A stretch of 64,000 bases of DNA from Salmonella bongori NCTC 12419 (GTDB taxonomy: Bacteria; Pseudomonadota; Gammaproteobacteria; Enterobacterales; Enterobacteriaceae). The stretch lies in assembly GCF_000252995.1 (NCBI RefSeq), contig NC_015761.1, forward strand, positions 1-64,000, in the 5' to 3' direction. Below the pieces are notes generated by a model that saw only the letters and a program-made list of their open reading frames with translations, did not search any database and had not been told where the DNA came from. A program made the translations under genes and the position numbers. Below are positions 34,270-43,242 of the stretch, piece by piece (positions within the stretch are counted from its first letter, which is position 1; each line of letters opens with the position of its first letter).

Positions 34270-35988
34270 ATGAACGTAAACCAACAGTCCTCACTCACCA
34301 TGCCTGCACCAAGAGCGCCGGTGAATCAGAAAATTGATACCGATAACGCGATGGTGCAAAACCATAACGCCATATACCAGCAGCTCCTCGCCCAAATTCG
34401 CGAGGACAATACCTATACACATGCCGTTATTACCCTTAATCCTTATGGCACCGCGCCGTTAAGCCTTTATCTTGGCGTTTGGGTAGAAACCAGTGAAGCG
34501 ATTGATATTTGTGTGTTTGACAGTGAACAAACAACGGTACCGATTCTTTATCGATACGATGTTCATTTAGGGGCGAACCTGATTCCCGTCAGCGGGTTAG
34601 TAGCTGGAGTCAATAATAAAATCACGCTCACTACGGCATCGGGTGATGTCAATTCCTATGTTGTATTGACAGACCCGCTGCCTGCGTCAGATTCCGCAGA
34701 CGTCACGCTGGGCTTTCCGATTATCAGAGTAACTCAGGCAGCTACCGACCCTGAGCTATTAGGCGATGGGTTATATTTTTCAACCTATTTTGATCGCTAT
34801 AACCTCGCATTTGACCGCAATGGCATCGTGCGCTGGTATGTGGGCCAGGATATTCCTTCCTATAATTTTGTGCGTATGAATAACAGCCATTTTCTGGCCA
34901 CCTCCCAGGCCAAAAACCACTGCAAAGATATGTATGAATTTGACCTTATGGGACGTGTCTATACCGTCTGGTTGCTGGATAACCAATGCCATCACTCTAT
35001 TTTGCCGATCGAAAATAATCTTATCGTTTGTCCATCTGAATACAGTAACGGTCGTCCTGATGAATATTCGACAGGTAAAGATGGTGTTTCGATAATGAAC
35101 CTGTCAACGGGGCTGGAAGTCGCTTATTACGATATGCTATATGTCATGGACTACTCGCGTGCTCCGCGTCCCTCCGGCAGTGCGCCGGGTCAGGATGTTA
35201 CCGTCGACGACTGGTTGCATATTAATCAAAGCTATATCAACGAAACCAACAACCTGCTGGTGTGTTCCGGCCGCCATCAAAGCGCGGTGTTTGGCGTTGA
35301 TGTTGATAGCGGCGCGCTGCGCTTTATTATGGCGACCCATGAGGACTGGTCGGAATCTTTTGCTGAGTATCTTCTTACCCCCGTCGATGAAGCGGGGATG
35401 CCACTGTATGATTTGACAACCGCCGAAGGAATTGAAGAAGCGAATAAGAACTTCTGGACCTGGGGGCAGCATAATATTGTGGAAATTCCGACCAGCGAAC
35501 CGGGTATTGTGGAGTTTCTGGTTTTTGACAACGGTAATTACCGTTCCCGTGACGATGATAGCAGTCTGCTGCCGCCGGATAACTTTAGCCGTGTGGTTCA
35601 GTTCCGTATTGACCTGAAGACCATGACCGTAACGCGACCCTATGAATATGGCAAAGAGGAAGTGGGGAGCCGGGGATACAGCAGTTTTGTCAGCGCTAAA
35701 CATCTGTTAAGTAATGGCAATCTGGTAATTCACTTCGGCGGTAGCACAGTAGATGAGTTTGGTCGTCCGATCTCCTGTCAGCCGGGATCCAGCGATCTCG
35801 TTGATCCGAATGAAGGAACGCAGGCGCTAGGTATTCTTGTCTTACAGGAAATCAACAAAGAGACCAAAGCGCTGTTATTTGAGGCGACGGTGACGTCAGG
35901 CTATTATAAAAATCAGGAAACCAATGGCGATAATTATCGTTATGATATTTCTGCCTTCCGGGTCTATAAATTACCGCTTTATGAGTAA
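34270..35988 (+). CDS. Arylsulfotransferase-family protein, signal-less, copy 1
   Basis: A 572-residue member of the PAPS-independent aryl-sulfate sulfotransferase family, beta-propeller enzymes that pass sulfate between phenolic compounds through a sulfohistidine. Candidate catalytic residues are H241/H242 (NQCHHSI), H317 (DWLHINQ), R335 (SGRHQSAV) and H401 (TWGQHNIVEI). The 18-residue H-to-R spacing matches what I recall for E. coli AssT. E. coli AssT has a signal peptide and is periplasmic; this protein starts MNVNQQSSLTMPAPRAP and has none. The start at 34270 follows CTGGAGA. It is the paralogue of 43243-44958 and convergent with the 5'-nucleotidase gene. Confidence 0.83.
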   Translation: MNVNQQSSLTMPAPRAPVNQKIDTDNAMVQNHNAIYQQLLAQIREDNTYTHAVITLNPYGTAPLSLYLGVWVETSEAIDICVFDSEQTTVPILYRYDVHLGANLIPVSGLVAGVNNKITLTTASGDVNSYVVLTDPLPASDSADVTLGFPIIRVTQAATDPELLGDGLYFSTYFDRYNLAFDRNGIVRWYVGQDIPSYNFVRMNNSHFLATSQAKNHCKDMYEFDLMGRVYTVWLLDNQCHHSILPIENNLIVCPSEYSNGRPDEYSTGKDGVSIMNLSTGLEVAYYDMLYVMDYSRAPRPSGSAPGQDVTVDDWLHINQSYINETNNLLVCSGRHQSAVFGVDVDSGALRFIMATHEDWSESFAEYLLTPVDEAGMPLYDLTTAEGIEEANKNFWTWGQHNIVEIPTSEPGIVEFLVFDNGNYRSRDDDSSLLPPDNFSRVVQFRIDLKTMTVTRPYEYGKEEVGSRGYSSFVSAKHLLSNGNLVIHFGGSTVDEFGRPISCQPGSSDLVDPNEGTQALGILVLQEINKETKALLFEATVTSGYYKNQETNGDNYRYDISAFRVYKLPLYE

Positions 35989-35993
35989 AACAG

Positions 35994-36022
35994 ATAAAAA
36001 TGCGGCCGGGTAACGGCCGCAT
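35994..36022 (-). terminator. Terminator of the 5'-nucleotidase gene
   Basis: ATGCGGCCG and CGGCCGCAT pair around GGTAA. Read on the minus strand, the stem is followed at once by TTTTT, so it terminates the leftward nucleotidase transcript. It may also act weakly on the rightward gene. Confidence 0.82.
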
Positions 36023-36032
36023 GAGAGTGTTT

Positions 36033-37598
36033 TTATTTACTGATGTCGTCAACGCGCATAGTATGATCCGGAACGATGTTTTTTACATGTTCCATATAAT
36101 CAACGATTGCCTGCGAGGTTTGCAGTCCTTTAATGTATTTGACGTTTTTACCTTTCGTGAAGTCAAAGCCACCACCGCCTTTACCGATAAAGGAATCCAG
36201 CGCGACGGTATAGAATGTATTGTCTGCGACCGGTTTACCTTTGATATCAAATTCGACAATACGCTGTCCCAGCGGTTTTGTACTGTCGTATTTGAATTTG
36301 ACCGTTTTCGACACGTGCAGCATGCCGTTTTTCAGGTCGGCGGCGTGAGACATAATCGCCTTCAGGTCTTTACCGCTAATTTCCACGCTCATGACGTCGT
36401 TGGTGAATGGATACATGCTCAGCACGTCGCCGTAAGTAATATTCCCTTTCGGCAGTTCGGTACGAATACCGCCAGCGTTATAGAACGATGCATCGGCATA
36501 CGGCACTTTATACATCAGCGCATCGGTAATCAGGTTACCGGTTGGCGCGGATTCACCGTAGGAACGGGTCAGAATTTCCGGAGAGGTGGCAACCACTCTG
36601 TCGGTAATTTTCTTAACTTTGTTTTCCCACTCGTCAACTTTCGCCTGGGTTTGCGGATCCGGTTTATAGGTATCCTGATACATCGTGATCAGCTTGCCAT
36701 TATAGCTGTCCACTTTTTTGGTTTGCGGGTTCCAGTCGAGAACCAGTTTACCCAGTTCAATGGTGTAGGCATCGGTAGACACGACCAGCGTATCGCCGAC
36801 TTTAATCGGTTCCGGCGTGCCTTTGTGCGCATGACCCGTGATCAGCACGTTCAGGCCGTAACCGGAGAGGGTTTTGGCCATTTCAACATCGGTTTTCAGC
36901 GCACGGGCAACATCCGCTTCACCGGCGCTGGACTGCATACCCGGCACGCCTTCGTGGGCGAGCAGAACAGTAAGATCGACTTTGCCTTTCAGCTCTTCCA
37001 GCTGTTTTTTCACGTAGGGGACAGGATCGCGGCAATCGACACCTTCACGTACACCGGCAGCGATAGCTTCATAAAATGCGGAAACACCGTGCATACCGAT
37101 TACGCCGATTTTGAAGCCGTCTTTTTCGACGATGGTATAAGGTGTTTTAATTAACGGATTATCGGTGCCGCTATAAAAGACGTTATCCAGCAGTACCGGG
37201 AATTTTAGTTTACTGAGCTGTTTAACCAGGTTTTGATGACCATGATCAAACTCGTGGTTACCAACGGATACCGCGTCATAAGGCATGGTATTTAAGATAT
37301 CGACAATCGCTTCACCTTTAGTCAAGGTGCTGATGAACGGGCCGGTAAAATAGTCTCCGGCATCAAAGAAAAAGACGTCTTTTTCTTTTGCTTTGGCGTC
37401 TTTAACGATTTTAGAAATAGGGGCAAAACCACCTACCGGACGTGTTTTTGAAACATAAGGAATAATTTCTGGTGAGACGTGAGCATGTAAATCATTTGTG
37501 TAATAAATGGTAATGTCACGCGCATCAGCAGAAAAACTAATTGCAGATGACAACCCTATGCAGAGAGAAAGCAACGAGACCGAAAAGTTCTTTTTCAT
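36033..37598 (-). CDS. Periplasmic 5'-nucleotidase / UshA-family metallophosphoesterase
   Basis: A 521-residue exported phosphohydrolase with a signal peptide ending SFSADA near residue 26. The N-terminal metallophosphoesterase domain carries TNDLHAH, FDAGDYFTG, VGNHEFDHG and ITGHAHKG (metal ligands). The C-terminal 5'-nucleotidase substrate domain begins around residue 330, with SAPTGNLITDAL and FYNAGGIR. It would dephosphorylate nucleotides in the periplasm. It lies 110 bases downstream of a Tsx-like channel gene on the same strand, forming a nucleotide-scavenging pair. The start at 37598 follows GGATGG and gives the usual basic MKKN signal start. Confidence 0.9.
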   Translation of the reverse strand: MKKNFSVSLLSLCIGLSSAISFSADARDITIYYTNDLHAHVSPEIIPYVSKTRPVGGFAPISKIVKDAKAKEKDVFFFDAGDYFTGPFISTLTKGEAIVDILNTMPYDAVSVGNHEFDHGHQNLVKQLSKLKFPVLLDNVFYSGTDNPLIKTPYTIVEKDGFKIGVIGMHGVSAFYEAIAAGVREGVDCRDPVPYVKKQLEELKGKVDLTVLLAHEGVPGMQSSAGEADVARALKTDVEMAKTLSGYGLNVLITGHAHKGTPEPIKVGDTLVVSTDAYTIELGKLVLDWNPQTKKVDSYNGKLITMYQDTYKPDPQTQAKVDEWENKVKKITDRVVATSPEILTRSYGESAPTGNLITDALMYKVPYADASFYNAGGIRTELPKGNITYGDVLSMYPFTNDVMSVEISGKDLKAIMSHAADLKNGMLHVSKTVKFKYDSTKPLGQRIVEFDIKGKPVADNTFYTVALDSFIGKGGGGFDFTKGKNVKYIKGLQTSQAIVDYMEHVKNIVPDHTMRVDDISK

Positions 37599-37708
37599 AA
37601 CAACCATCCATTTATGCTACATTAAAGAATCACAACACACCTTATCCACAACGAAAAGGGAACCGGTGCAAGGGGAATTATCAGTGTTATATTTACAACA
37701 AATAACGC

Positions 37709-38470
37709 TTAGAACGAAAAGCCAATCAGGTAATTCATACGGTCGCCGTAACCATCATAGCCCAGCTTATTATTGAAATAGCGATAGGATACTGAAGCTG
37801 TCCATCTGGGCATAAATTTCCAGGTAAAGGTTACCGCGCCGTTTAGACCCGTATGTCCGCCTTGTTGCTCGGCATAGGCGTCATTACGATCGAATTCAAC
37901 TTCGTTCCAGTTAGAAATAGCGAATGATTCGTTAAACATATCAAAATTATAGGAGGCCACCCAGCCTGCGACATAACCGTTAAAGCCGGTCGCTTGCCCA
38001 TAGGTTTTTGACGTGTAGTCATTCGACAGGTTATGTACCGCCAGATATGGCTTGATAAACCATGATTTTTCCACCAGCCCCAGATAGCCGATGCCATATA
38101 ACATATTCAGCTCGTCGCCAAACTTGTTTTCCATAGACATATAGAGTTTGGTCATCAAGGTAAAATCGTAGCCTTCAATCGGGCGATAATGGCCTAAAAA
38201 TTGAGTAACGTGGTTACGTCCTTCTACCGGATGGTTAAGCACATTCATTTCATAAAAAGAAGCAAACTCACCTCTGTCGAATACAGCGCCAAAATCAGCT
38301 ACAGCTTTCCAGACTTCGCCACGATCAACATTCACAAAGCCCTTATTCCAGTCACCGTATCCCAGGCTGATTTTGCCATATACGCGTTTTAACTCTGTTG
38401 CCTGGCTGCCGCAACAAGTAGCAAGAAGACATGCGCCAAGTATACTCTTAATATAAAGCTTATTTGCCAT
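37709..38470 (-). CDS. Tsx-like nucleoside-specific outer membrane channel
   Basis: A 253-residue outer membrane beta-barrel with a signal peptide ending SQAT near residue 25. Alternating hydrophobic beta strands run to a C-terminal phenylalanine (LIGFSF), the barrel-assembly signal. Overall pattern and size match Tsx/OmpK-type nucleoside channels, though it is not Tsx itself. A signal-region CC pair is present, but it lacks a proper lipobox. The GGAG site and ATG at 38470 were preferred to a start four codons upstream. Followed by the 5'-nucleotidase gene, it plausibly imports nucleosides or a modified relative. Confidence 0.83.
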   Translation of the reverse strand: MANKLYIKSILGACLLATCCGSQATELKRVYGKISLGYGDWNKGFVNVDRGEVWKAVADFGAVFDRGEFASFYEMNVLNHPVEGRNHVTQFLGHYRPIEGYDFTLMTKLYMSMENKFGDELNMLYGIGYLGLVEKSWFIKPYLAVHNLSNDYTSKTYGQATGFNGYVAGWVASYNFDMFNESFAISNWNEVEFDRNDAYAEQQGGHTGLNGAVTFTWKFMPRWTASVSYRYFNNKLGYDGYGDRMNYLIGFSF

Positions 38471-39057
38471 GCTCAACTCCATGAGGTAATAAAAAGGACA
38501 ATGTAAATAGCGCGGCGTAGTCGCGACGCGTCAAAAATCGAAGTTTATGGTTTGCAAATTATTGTTTAGGTGATTGATGTCACAAGAATATCAGTCGTGA
38601 AATAATTCGTTCTGGGAATGTCATTTTTTGTTGTTTATGTTATTGCAGGCTTTTGATTTTAGGTGTTTTACGCTGATATAAAAATCACGCGCATTCAATA
38701 ATACAACTGTTATTTTTGCAGGCTGGGCTTATATAAAAACTGTTGCTTATTATGAGGTTAGCCTTCACATATCAACATATAATGACATACTGATCTACGC
38801 ATTAAAAAATGACAGGATATTTGCGATCTTCATCACTTGTTACGATTCTTTTTTTTTATACTCTTTTCGCTATTCGAGTTAGTCTCGTGGAAGTATTTAT
38901 ATCATTAATATAATACCTGTGAATATATTGCGATTTATATTCTGTCTTTATGATTTCATGCCTGTATGAACACAGCGGATTTCGTGTAAGTGTTAAAACT
39001 TTCGTCTATTGGCAAATATGTCGCAGGAAAGTTCTGCGATAACGCAAAGGAGTTGAA
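38471..39057. other. AT-rich divergent intergenic region upstream of the sulfatase
   Basis: These 587 bases between the Tsx-like and sulfatase genes are very AT-rich. No gene is seen on either strand. They must contain the divergent promoters. No operator was recognised with confidence. Confidence 0.6.
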
Positions 39058-40551
39058 ATGAAAAAAACAGTCATTGCCAGCATGATTGGACTGGCGCTTT
39101 GTGCGACAAGTACATTATCTGTCGCGCACGCGGCTGCCGAAAAACGCCCGAACTTAGTTTTTATTGTGGCAGATGATCTTGGCTATGGTGATTTGGCGAC
39201 CTACGGGCACCAGATAGTAAAAACCCCGAATATCGACCGCCTGGCGAAAGAAGGGGTCAAATTTACTGAATACTATGCGCCGGCTCCTTTGTGCTCTCCT
39301 TCCCGCGCCGGGATGTTAACAGGCCGTATGCCCTTCCGCACCGGTGTACGCTCGTGGATCCCTGAAGGTACCAATGTTTCTATTGGACGTAACGAATTGA
39401 CCATCGCTAATCTGCTGAAACAGCAGGGTTACGATACCGCGATGATGGGTAAACTGCATCTCAACGCCGGGGGCGATCGTACCGATCAGCCGCAGCCAAA
39501 AGAGTTAGGCTTTGATTACTCACTGGTGAACCCGGCTGGCTTTGTGACCGATGCTACGCTGGATAATGCCAAAGAGCGCCCGCGTTACGGTGTTGTCCAC
39601 CCAACCGGCTGGATGCGTAACGGCAAACATATTGATCGTGCGGATAGCATCAGCGGCGAATTTGTCAGTTCTGAAGTGGTGAACTGGCTGGATAACAAGA
39701 AAGACGACAAACCGTTCTTCTTATACGTTGCCTTTACGGAAGTTCACAGCCCACTGGCCTCGCCGAAAAAATACCTCGATATGTATTCACAATACATGAG
39801 CGAATACCAGAAGCAACATCCCGATCTGTTCTACGGCGACTGGGCGGATAAACCGTGGCGCGGTACCGGTGAATATTACGCCAATATCAGCTACATGGAT
39901 GCGCAAGTCGGTAAAGTACTGGATAAAATTAAAGCGATGGGGGAGGAAGATAATACCATCGTCATCTTCACCAGTGATAACGGCCCGGTAACGCGTGAAG
40001 CGCGTAAAGTCTACGAGCTGAACCTCGCAGGCGAGACTGATGGTTTACGTGGCCGTAAAGATAACTTATGGGAAGGCGGTATTCGCGTTCCGGCAATTAT
40101 CAAATACGGTAAACACATTCCGCAGGGCGTCGTTACCGATACGCCGGTGTATGGTCTGGACTGGATGCCGACGCTGGCGAACATGATGGATTTCAAACTG
40201 CCGACCGATCGTACCTACGACGGGCAATCGCTGGTTCCGCTGCTGGAGCAGAAAACGTTAAAACGTAATAAGCCGCTGATCTTCGGTATTGATATGCCGT
40301 TCCAGGATGATCCGACCGATGAATGGGCGATCCGCGACGGTGACTGGAAAATGATCATCGATCGTGAAAATAAACCTAAATACCTCTACAACCTGAAAAA
40401 AGACCGCTTCGAAACACTGAACCAAATTGGCAAACAGCCTGAAATTGAAAAACAGCTGTATGGCAAATTCCTGAAAATGAAACAGGACATCGATAACGAC
40501 GCATTAATGAAAGCCCGTGGCGACAAACCAACGCCGGTGACCTGGGGCTAA
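39058..40551 (+). CDS. Secreted type I sulfatase (arylsulfatase family)
   Basis: A 497-residue sulfatase with a signal peptide ending AHAAA near residue 27, hence periplasmic. RPNLVFIVADDLGYGD supplies metal-binding aspartates. The nucleophile motif LCSPSRAGMLTGR has C79, which must be converted to formylglycine. TSDNGP and LWEGGIRVP complete the active site. It hydrolyses an organic sulfate ester; the substrate is unknown. AAAGGAG precedes the ATG. A hairpin separates it from the maturase gene 105 bases downstream, whose product would make the formylglycine. Confidence 0.92.
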   Translation: MKKTVIASMIGLALCATSTLSVAHAAAEKRPNLVFIVADDLGYGDLATYGHQIVKTPNIDRLAKEGVKFTEYYAPAPLCSPSRAGMLTGRMPFRTGVRSWIPEGTNVSIGRNELTIANLLKQQGYDTAMMGKLHLNAGGDRTDQPQPKELGFDYSLVNPAGFVTDATLDNAKERPRYGVVHPTGWMRNGKHIDRADSISGEFVSSEVVNWLDNKKDDKPFFLYVAFTEVHSPLASPKKYLDMYSQYMSEYQKQHPDLFYGDWADKPWRGTGEYYANISYMDAQVGKVLDKIKAMGEEDNTIVIFTSDNGPVTREARKVYELNLAGETDGLRGRKDNLWEGGIRVPAIIKYGKHIPQGVVTDTPVYGLDWMPTLANMMDFKLPTDRTYDGQSLVPLLEQKTLKRNKPLIFGIDMPFQDDPTDEWAIRDGDWKMIIDRENKPKYLYNLKKDRFETLNQIGKQPEIEKQLYGKFLKMKQDIDNDALMKARGDKPTPVTWG

Positions 40552-40599
40552 AAGGATAAGTATAAAAAATATTAAGTATGCCACTTAGGGCCCTGCCCG

Positions 40600-40636
40600 C
40601 CTGATTCAGCGCCTTCGTGCTGAATCAGGTTCTTTT
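40600..40636 (+). terminator. Strong hairpin between sulfatase and maturase genes
   Basis: CCTGATTCAGC and GCTGAATCAGG form a perfect 11-bp stem with a GCCTTCGT-type loop, followed by TTCTTTTATTTT. It should terminate most sulfatase transcripts, leaving read-through for the maturase needed only in catalytic amounts. Confidence 0.85.
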
Positions 40637-40656
40637 ATTTTAGGGATACGGAAAAT

Positions 40657-41853
40657 ATGCAACGGAAAAGCTGTCAGGTAATGATCAAACCGACCGGGTC
40701 AGTGTGTAATCTTGATTGTAAATATTGCTTCTATCTGGAAAAAGAAATGCTCTATCCCGATAGAAAAAGCCATTACAAGATGACGGAAGAAACGCTGGCG
40801 TTGTTTGTACAACAGCATATTGCGGCGCAGGATGTGGATGAGGTGATTTTTGCGTGGCAGGGTGGGGAACCGACGTTGATGGGGCTGCCATTTTACCGCC
40901 AGGCGGTAGCGCTTCAGCAACGCTATGCTAATGGAAAAGCCATCGTTAATACTTTTCAGACCAATGGCATTCTGATTGATGATGAATGGGCGAAATTTTT
41001 CAGGGCGCATGACTTTCTGGTTGGCATTTCTATTGATGGCGATGCGGCGCTACACGATGAATGGCGGGTAACTCGCGCAGGGCAACCAACCCATCATAAA
41101 GTTGAACAGGCGATAAAATGCCTGGTAAAGCATAGCGTTGAATTTAATACGCTCACGGTGGTGAGTCAGAGCAATATGCTGCATCCGCAGCGAGTTTATG
41201 CGTATCTGAAATCTATCGGCAGCCGCTATATGCAGTTTATTCCGCTAGTGGAAAGGGCGGCAAATAAAGACGGAATGCTGGCGCATCCGCAGGACGAACA
41301 AACTGCAGTGACTCCCTGGTCGGTGGACGGATTACAGTTTGGAAAGTTCCTGAATGCCATTTTTGATATCTGGATCCGCGAAGATATCGGCGATATCGGT
41401 ATTCAACTCTTTGAACAAACGCTGGCGGCATGGTGTGGACTCCCCCCTCAAGTTTGCGTTTTTGCGCCCGTTTGCGGTAGCGCTTTTGCAATGGAAATGA
41501 ACGGCGATGTGTATAACTGCGATCATTTCGTTTACCCGCAATATAAGCTCGGCAATATTAACGACACGCCACTGCGTCAGATGAATAATAGCGCGCAAAA
41601 CCAGCAGTTTGGTCTCGATAAAAGCCGCGCGATGGCGCAGGAATGCCATACCTGCCCGTGGCAATTCGCCTGTTATGGCGGCTGCCCTAAACACCGCTTT
41701 TTGCCTTCGGCTTGCGGACCGATGAAGCAAAATTATCTTTGTGCCGGCTATCAGTGCTTTTTCTCTCATACCGCGCCGATGATGAAAGCGATGAAAACCC
41801 TTTACGAAAATAATCTGTCACCGGCGGAGATCCGGTCTGTTTTTTTTAAGTAA
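40657..41853 (+). CDS. Anaerobic sulfatase-maturating radical SAM enzyme
   Basis: A 398-residue radical SAM protein of the anSME/AslB type. The SAM cluster cysteines are CNLDCKYC at residues 17-24, followed by the GGEPTL motif (FAWQGGEPTL, about residues 65-74). The C-terminal SPASM region carries clustered cysteines (CVFAPVCGSAF, CDHF, CHTCPWQFACYGGCPKHRF) for two more iron-sulfur clusters. It oxidises the active-site Cys or Ser of a sulfatase to formylglycine in the cytoplasm without oxygen. The Cys-type sulfatase immediately upstream is its obvious client. Its stop overlaps an out-of-frame ATG, and the next gene starts 17 bases on. Confidence 0.93.
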   Translation: MQRKSCQVMIKPTGSVCNLDCKYCFYLEKEMLYPDRKSHYKMTEETLALFVQQHIAAQDVDEVIFAWQGGEPTLMGLPFYRQAVALQQRYANGKAIVNTFQTNGILIDDEWAKFFRAHDFLVGISIDGDAALHDEWRVTRAGQPTHHKVEQAIKCLVKHSVEFNTLTVVSQSNMLHPQRVYAYLKSIGSRYMQFIPLVERAANKDGMLAHPQDEQTAVTPWSVDGLQFGKFLNAIFDIWIREDIGDIGIQLFEQTLAAWCGLPPQVCVFAPVCGSAFAMEMNGDVYNCDHFVYPQYKLGNINDTPLRQMNNSAQNQQFGLDKSRAMAQECHTCPWQFACYGGCPKHRFLPSACGPMKQNYLCAGYQCFFSHTAPMMKAMKTLYENNLSPAEIRSVFFK

Positions 41854-41870
41854 TGCTCAAGGAGGAACGC

Positions 41871-43124
41871 ATGTTTGCCAATATTAATGTGGACTGTTGT
41901 AAAACGCCGGGATGTAAAAATCTGGGCGTGTTGAACAGTCCGGATTATGTCCGCCAGGGAAAAGATGTTCTTTGTCGGGAATGTGGTTTCCTGTTTCCTG
42001 TTATTTCCGCCGGGGCGCTAAATCTTTTTCGCCACACGGTAAACCGGGGATGGAAAGGTCTGGTCAAACAGTGTCCTGCCTGTGGCAGCACCTCATTAAA
42101 GAAATACGGCTTCTCGACCCAGGGTGAACACCGCATGGCGTGTAGTCAGTGTCGGAAAACGTTTATCGTCCCCGAAAAAGCAAAAAGCGATCGCCGACAG
42201 GACGAGCTGGCAACCCTGATTGAAGAAGGAACGTCGCTTGCCGGGATCCGCTCACAGCTGAAATTAGACAGCACAGGCCTTAACCGGGCGCTGTTTAAAC
42301 TATCCCGTCATGCGAACCTTGCCGAGCGATGCCAGCAGTTTCCGGCCTTCGATATCGCACTCAGCACCCGCGCTTTTCGGGTGAACTATAACGGTGGAGA
42401 CAGCAGCCTGTATGTTCTGGTGACGGCAGAAGAACAAAGCGGAAGGGTGGTGGCGATTTCGTCAAATTATTCAGCACAGCCGCTGGATAAAGCCTGGCAG
42501 TATCAGTCGTATTATGAAGAACGGCTACCTCCGGGAACGCTGGCGCATATGGTGCAACGTAAGGAAGCGATTACCGCGCGCCGCGAAACATTATTTGATA
42601 TCGATTACGGTCCGGCCTTGTTATATAAGAATGACCCCGGAATGATCGTAAAGCCAGTGTTGCCTGCCTACCGCCATTTTGAACTGGTGCGGATACTGAC
42701 GGACGATCGCTCCTTAAACGTTCAGCATTACCTCGATCATGAATGCTTTATTCTGGGGGGATGCATGATGGCGAATATGCCGCATGTCCATCAGGGCCGT
42801 TGCCATATTTCGTTTGTCAAAGAACGCGGTACGACGCCGCCGCAAAAAGATATTCCGCCACGCCTGTTTTTAAGCGGCGGTATCCGTAACAATGTCTGGC
42901 GTACTTTTTCTACCCGCGATTATGCTATGGCGGTGTGTAATCTCACCGGTAATAAAAAAATTACCCAGCAACGTCATGCTACGTTACAAGGCGCGACGGC
43001 GTTCATTAATTATCTGTATGCGCATCCTTTTTTGGCGCAGCTTAATCGTCTGTCACCGGCAAATGTGACGGCAACGCTGGATTACCTGAAGTATGAATAT
43101 AATCAATCCCGTAAGGCCGGATAA
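41871..43124 (+). CDS. Zinc-ribbon / transposase-like protein coupled to the sulfatase maturase
   Basis: A 417-residue cytoplasmic protein of unknown role. It has two N-terminal zinc ribbons: CCKTPGC with CRECGF (about 8-43), and CPACG with CSQC (about 68-97), the second like IS1 InsA-type ribbons. A helix-turn-helix-like segment (ELATLIEEGTSLAGIRSQL, about 113-150) precedes a domain whose YVLVTAEEQSGRVVAIS strand resembles an RNase H-fold transposase. No convincing DDE triad or terminal repeats were found, so it looks domesticated rather than mobile. AGGAGG places the start at 41871. Co-transcription with the maturase suggests a regulatory role, which is inference. Confidence 0.7.
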   Translation: MFANINVDCCKTPGCKNLGVLNSPDYVRQGKDVLCRECGFLFPVISAGALNLFRHTVNRGWKGLVKQCPACGSTSLKKYGFSTQGEHRMACSQCRKTFIVPEKAKSDRRQDELATLIEEGTSLAGIRSQLKLDSTGLNRALFKLSRHANLAERCQQFPAFDIALSTRAFRVNYNGGDSSLYVLVTAEEQSGRVVAISSNYSAQPLDKAWQYQSYYEERLPPGTLAHMVQRKEAITARRETLFDIDYGPALLYKNDPGMIVKPVLPAYRHFELVRILTDDRSLNVQHYLDHECFILGGCMMANMPHVHQGRCHISFVKERGTTPPQKDIPPRLFLSGGIRNNVWRTFSTRDYAMAVCNLTGNKKITQQRHATLQGATAFINYLYAHPFLAQLNRLSPANVTATLDYLKYEYNQSRKAG

Positions 43125-43242
43125 CGCATCACATGCCGTGTGATAGAGCTGAGTTGATGGCTTTTGATTATCAGCCCACCCCTCTCCAGCGTATCTATGT
43201 CGTTGTTCCAGCAAGGAGCGACAACGATATACTGGAGAGATC

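Noticed and set aside
36000..37154. 384-codon frame antisense to the 5'-nucleotidase gene
   Set aside because: Rich in Phe, Arg and His from the complement of the nucleotidase codons; no start signal or domain.
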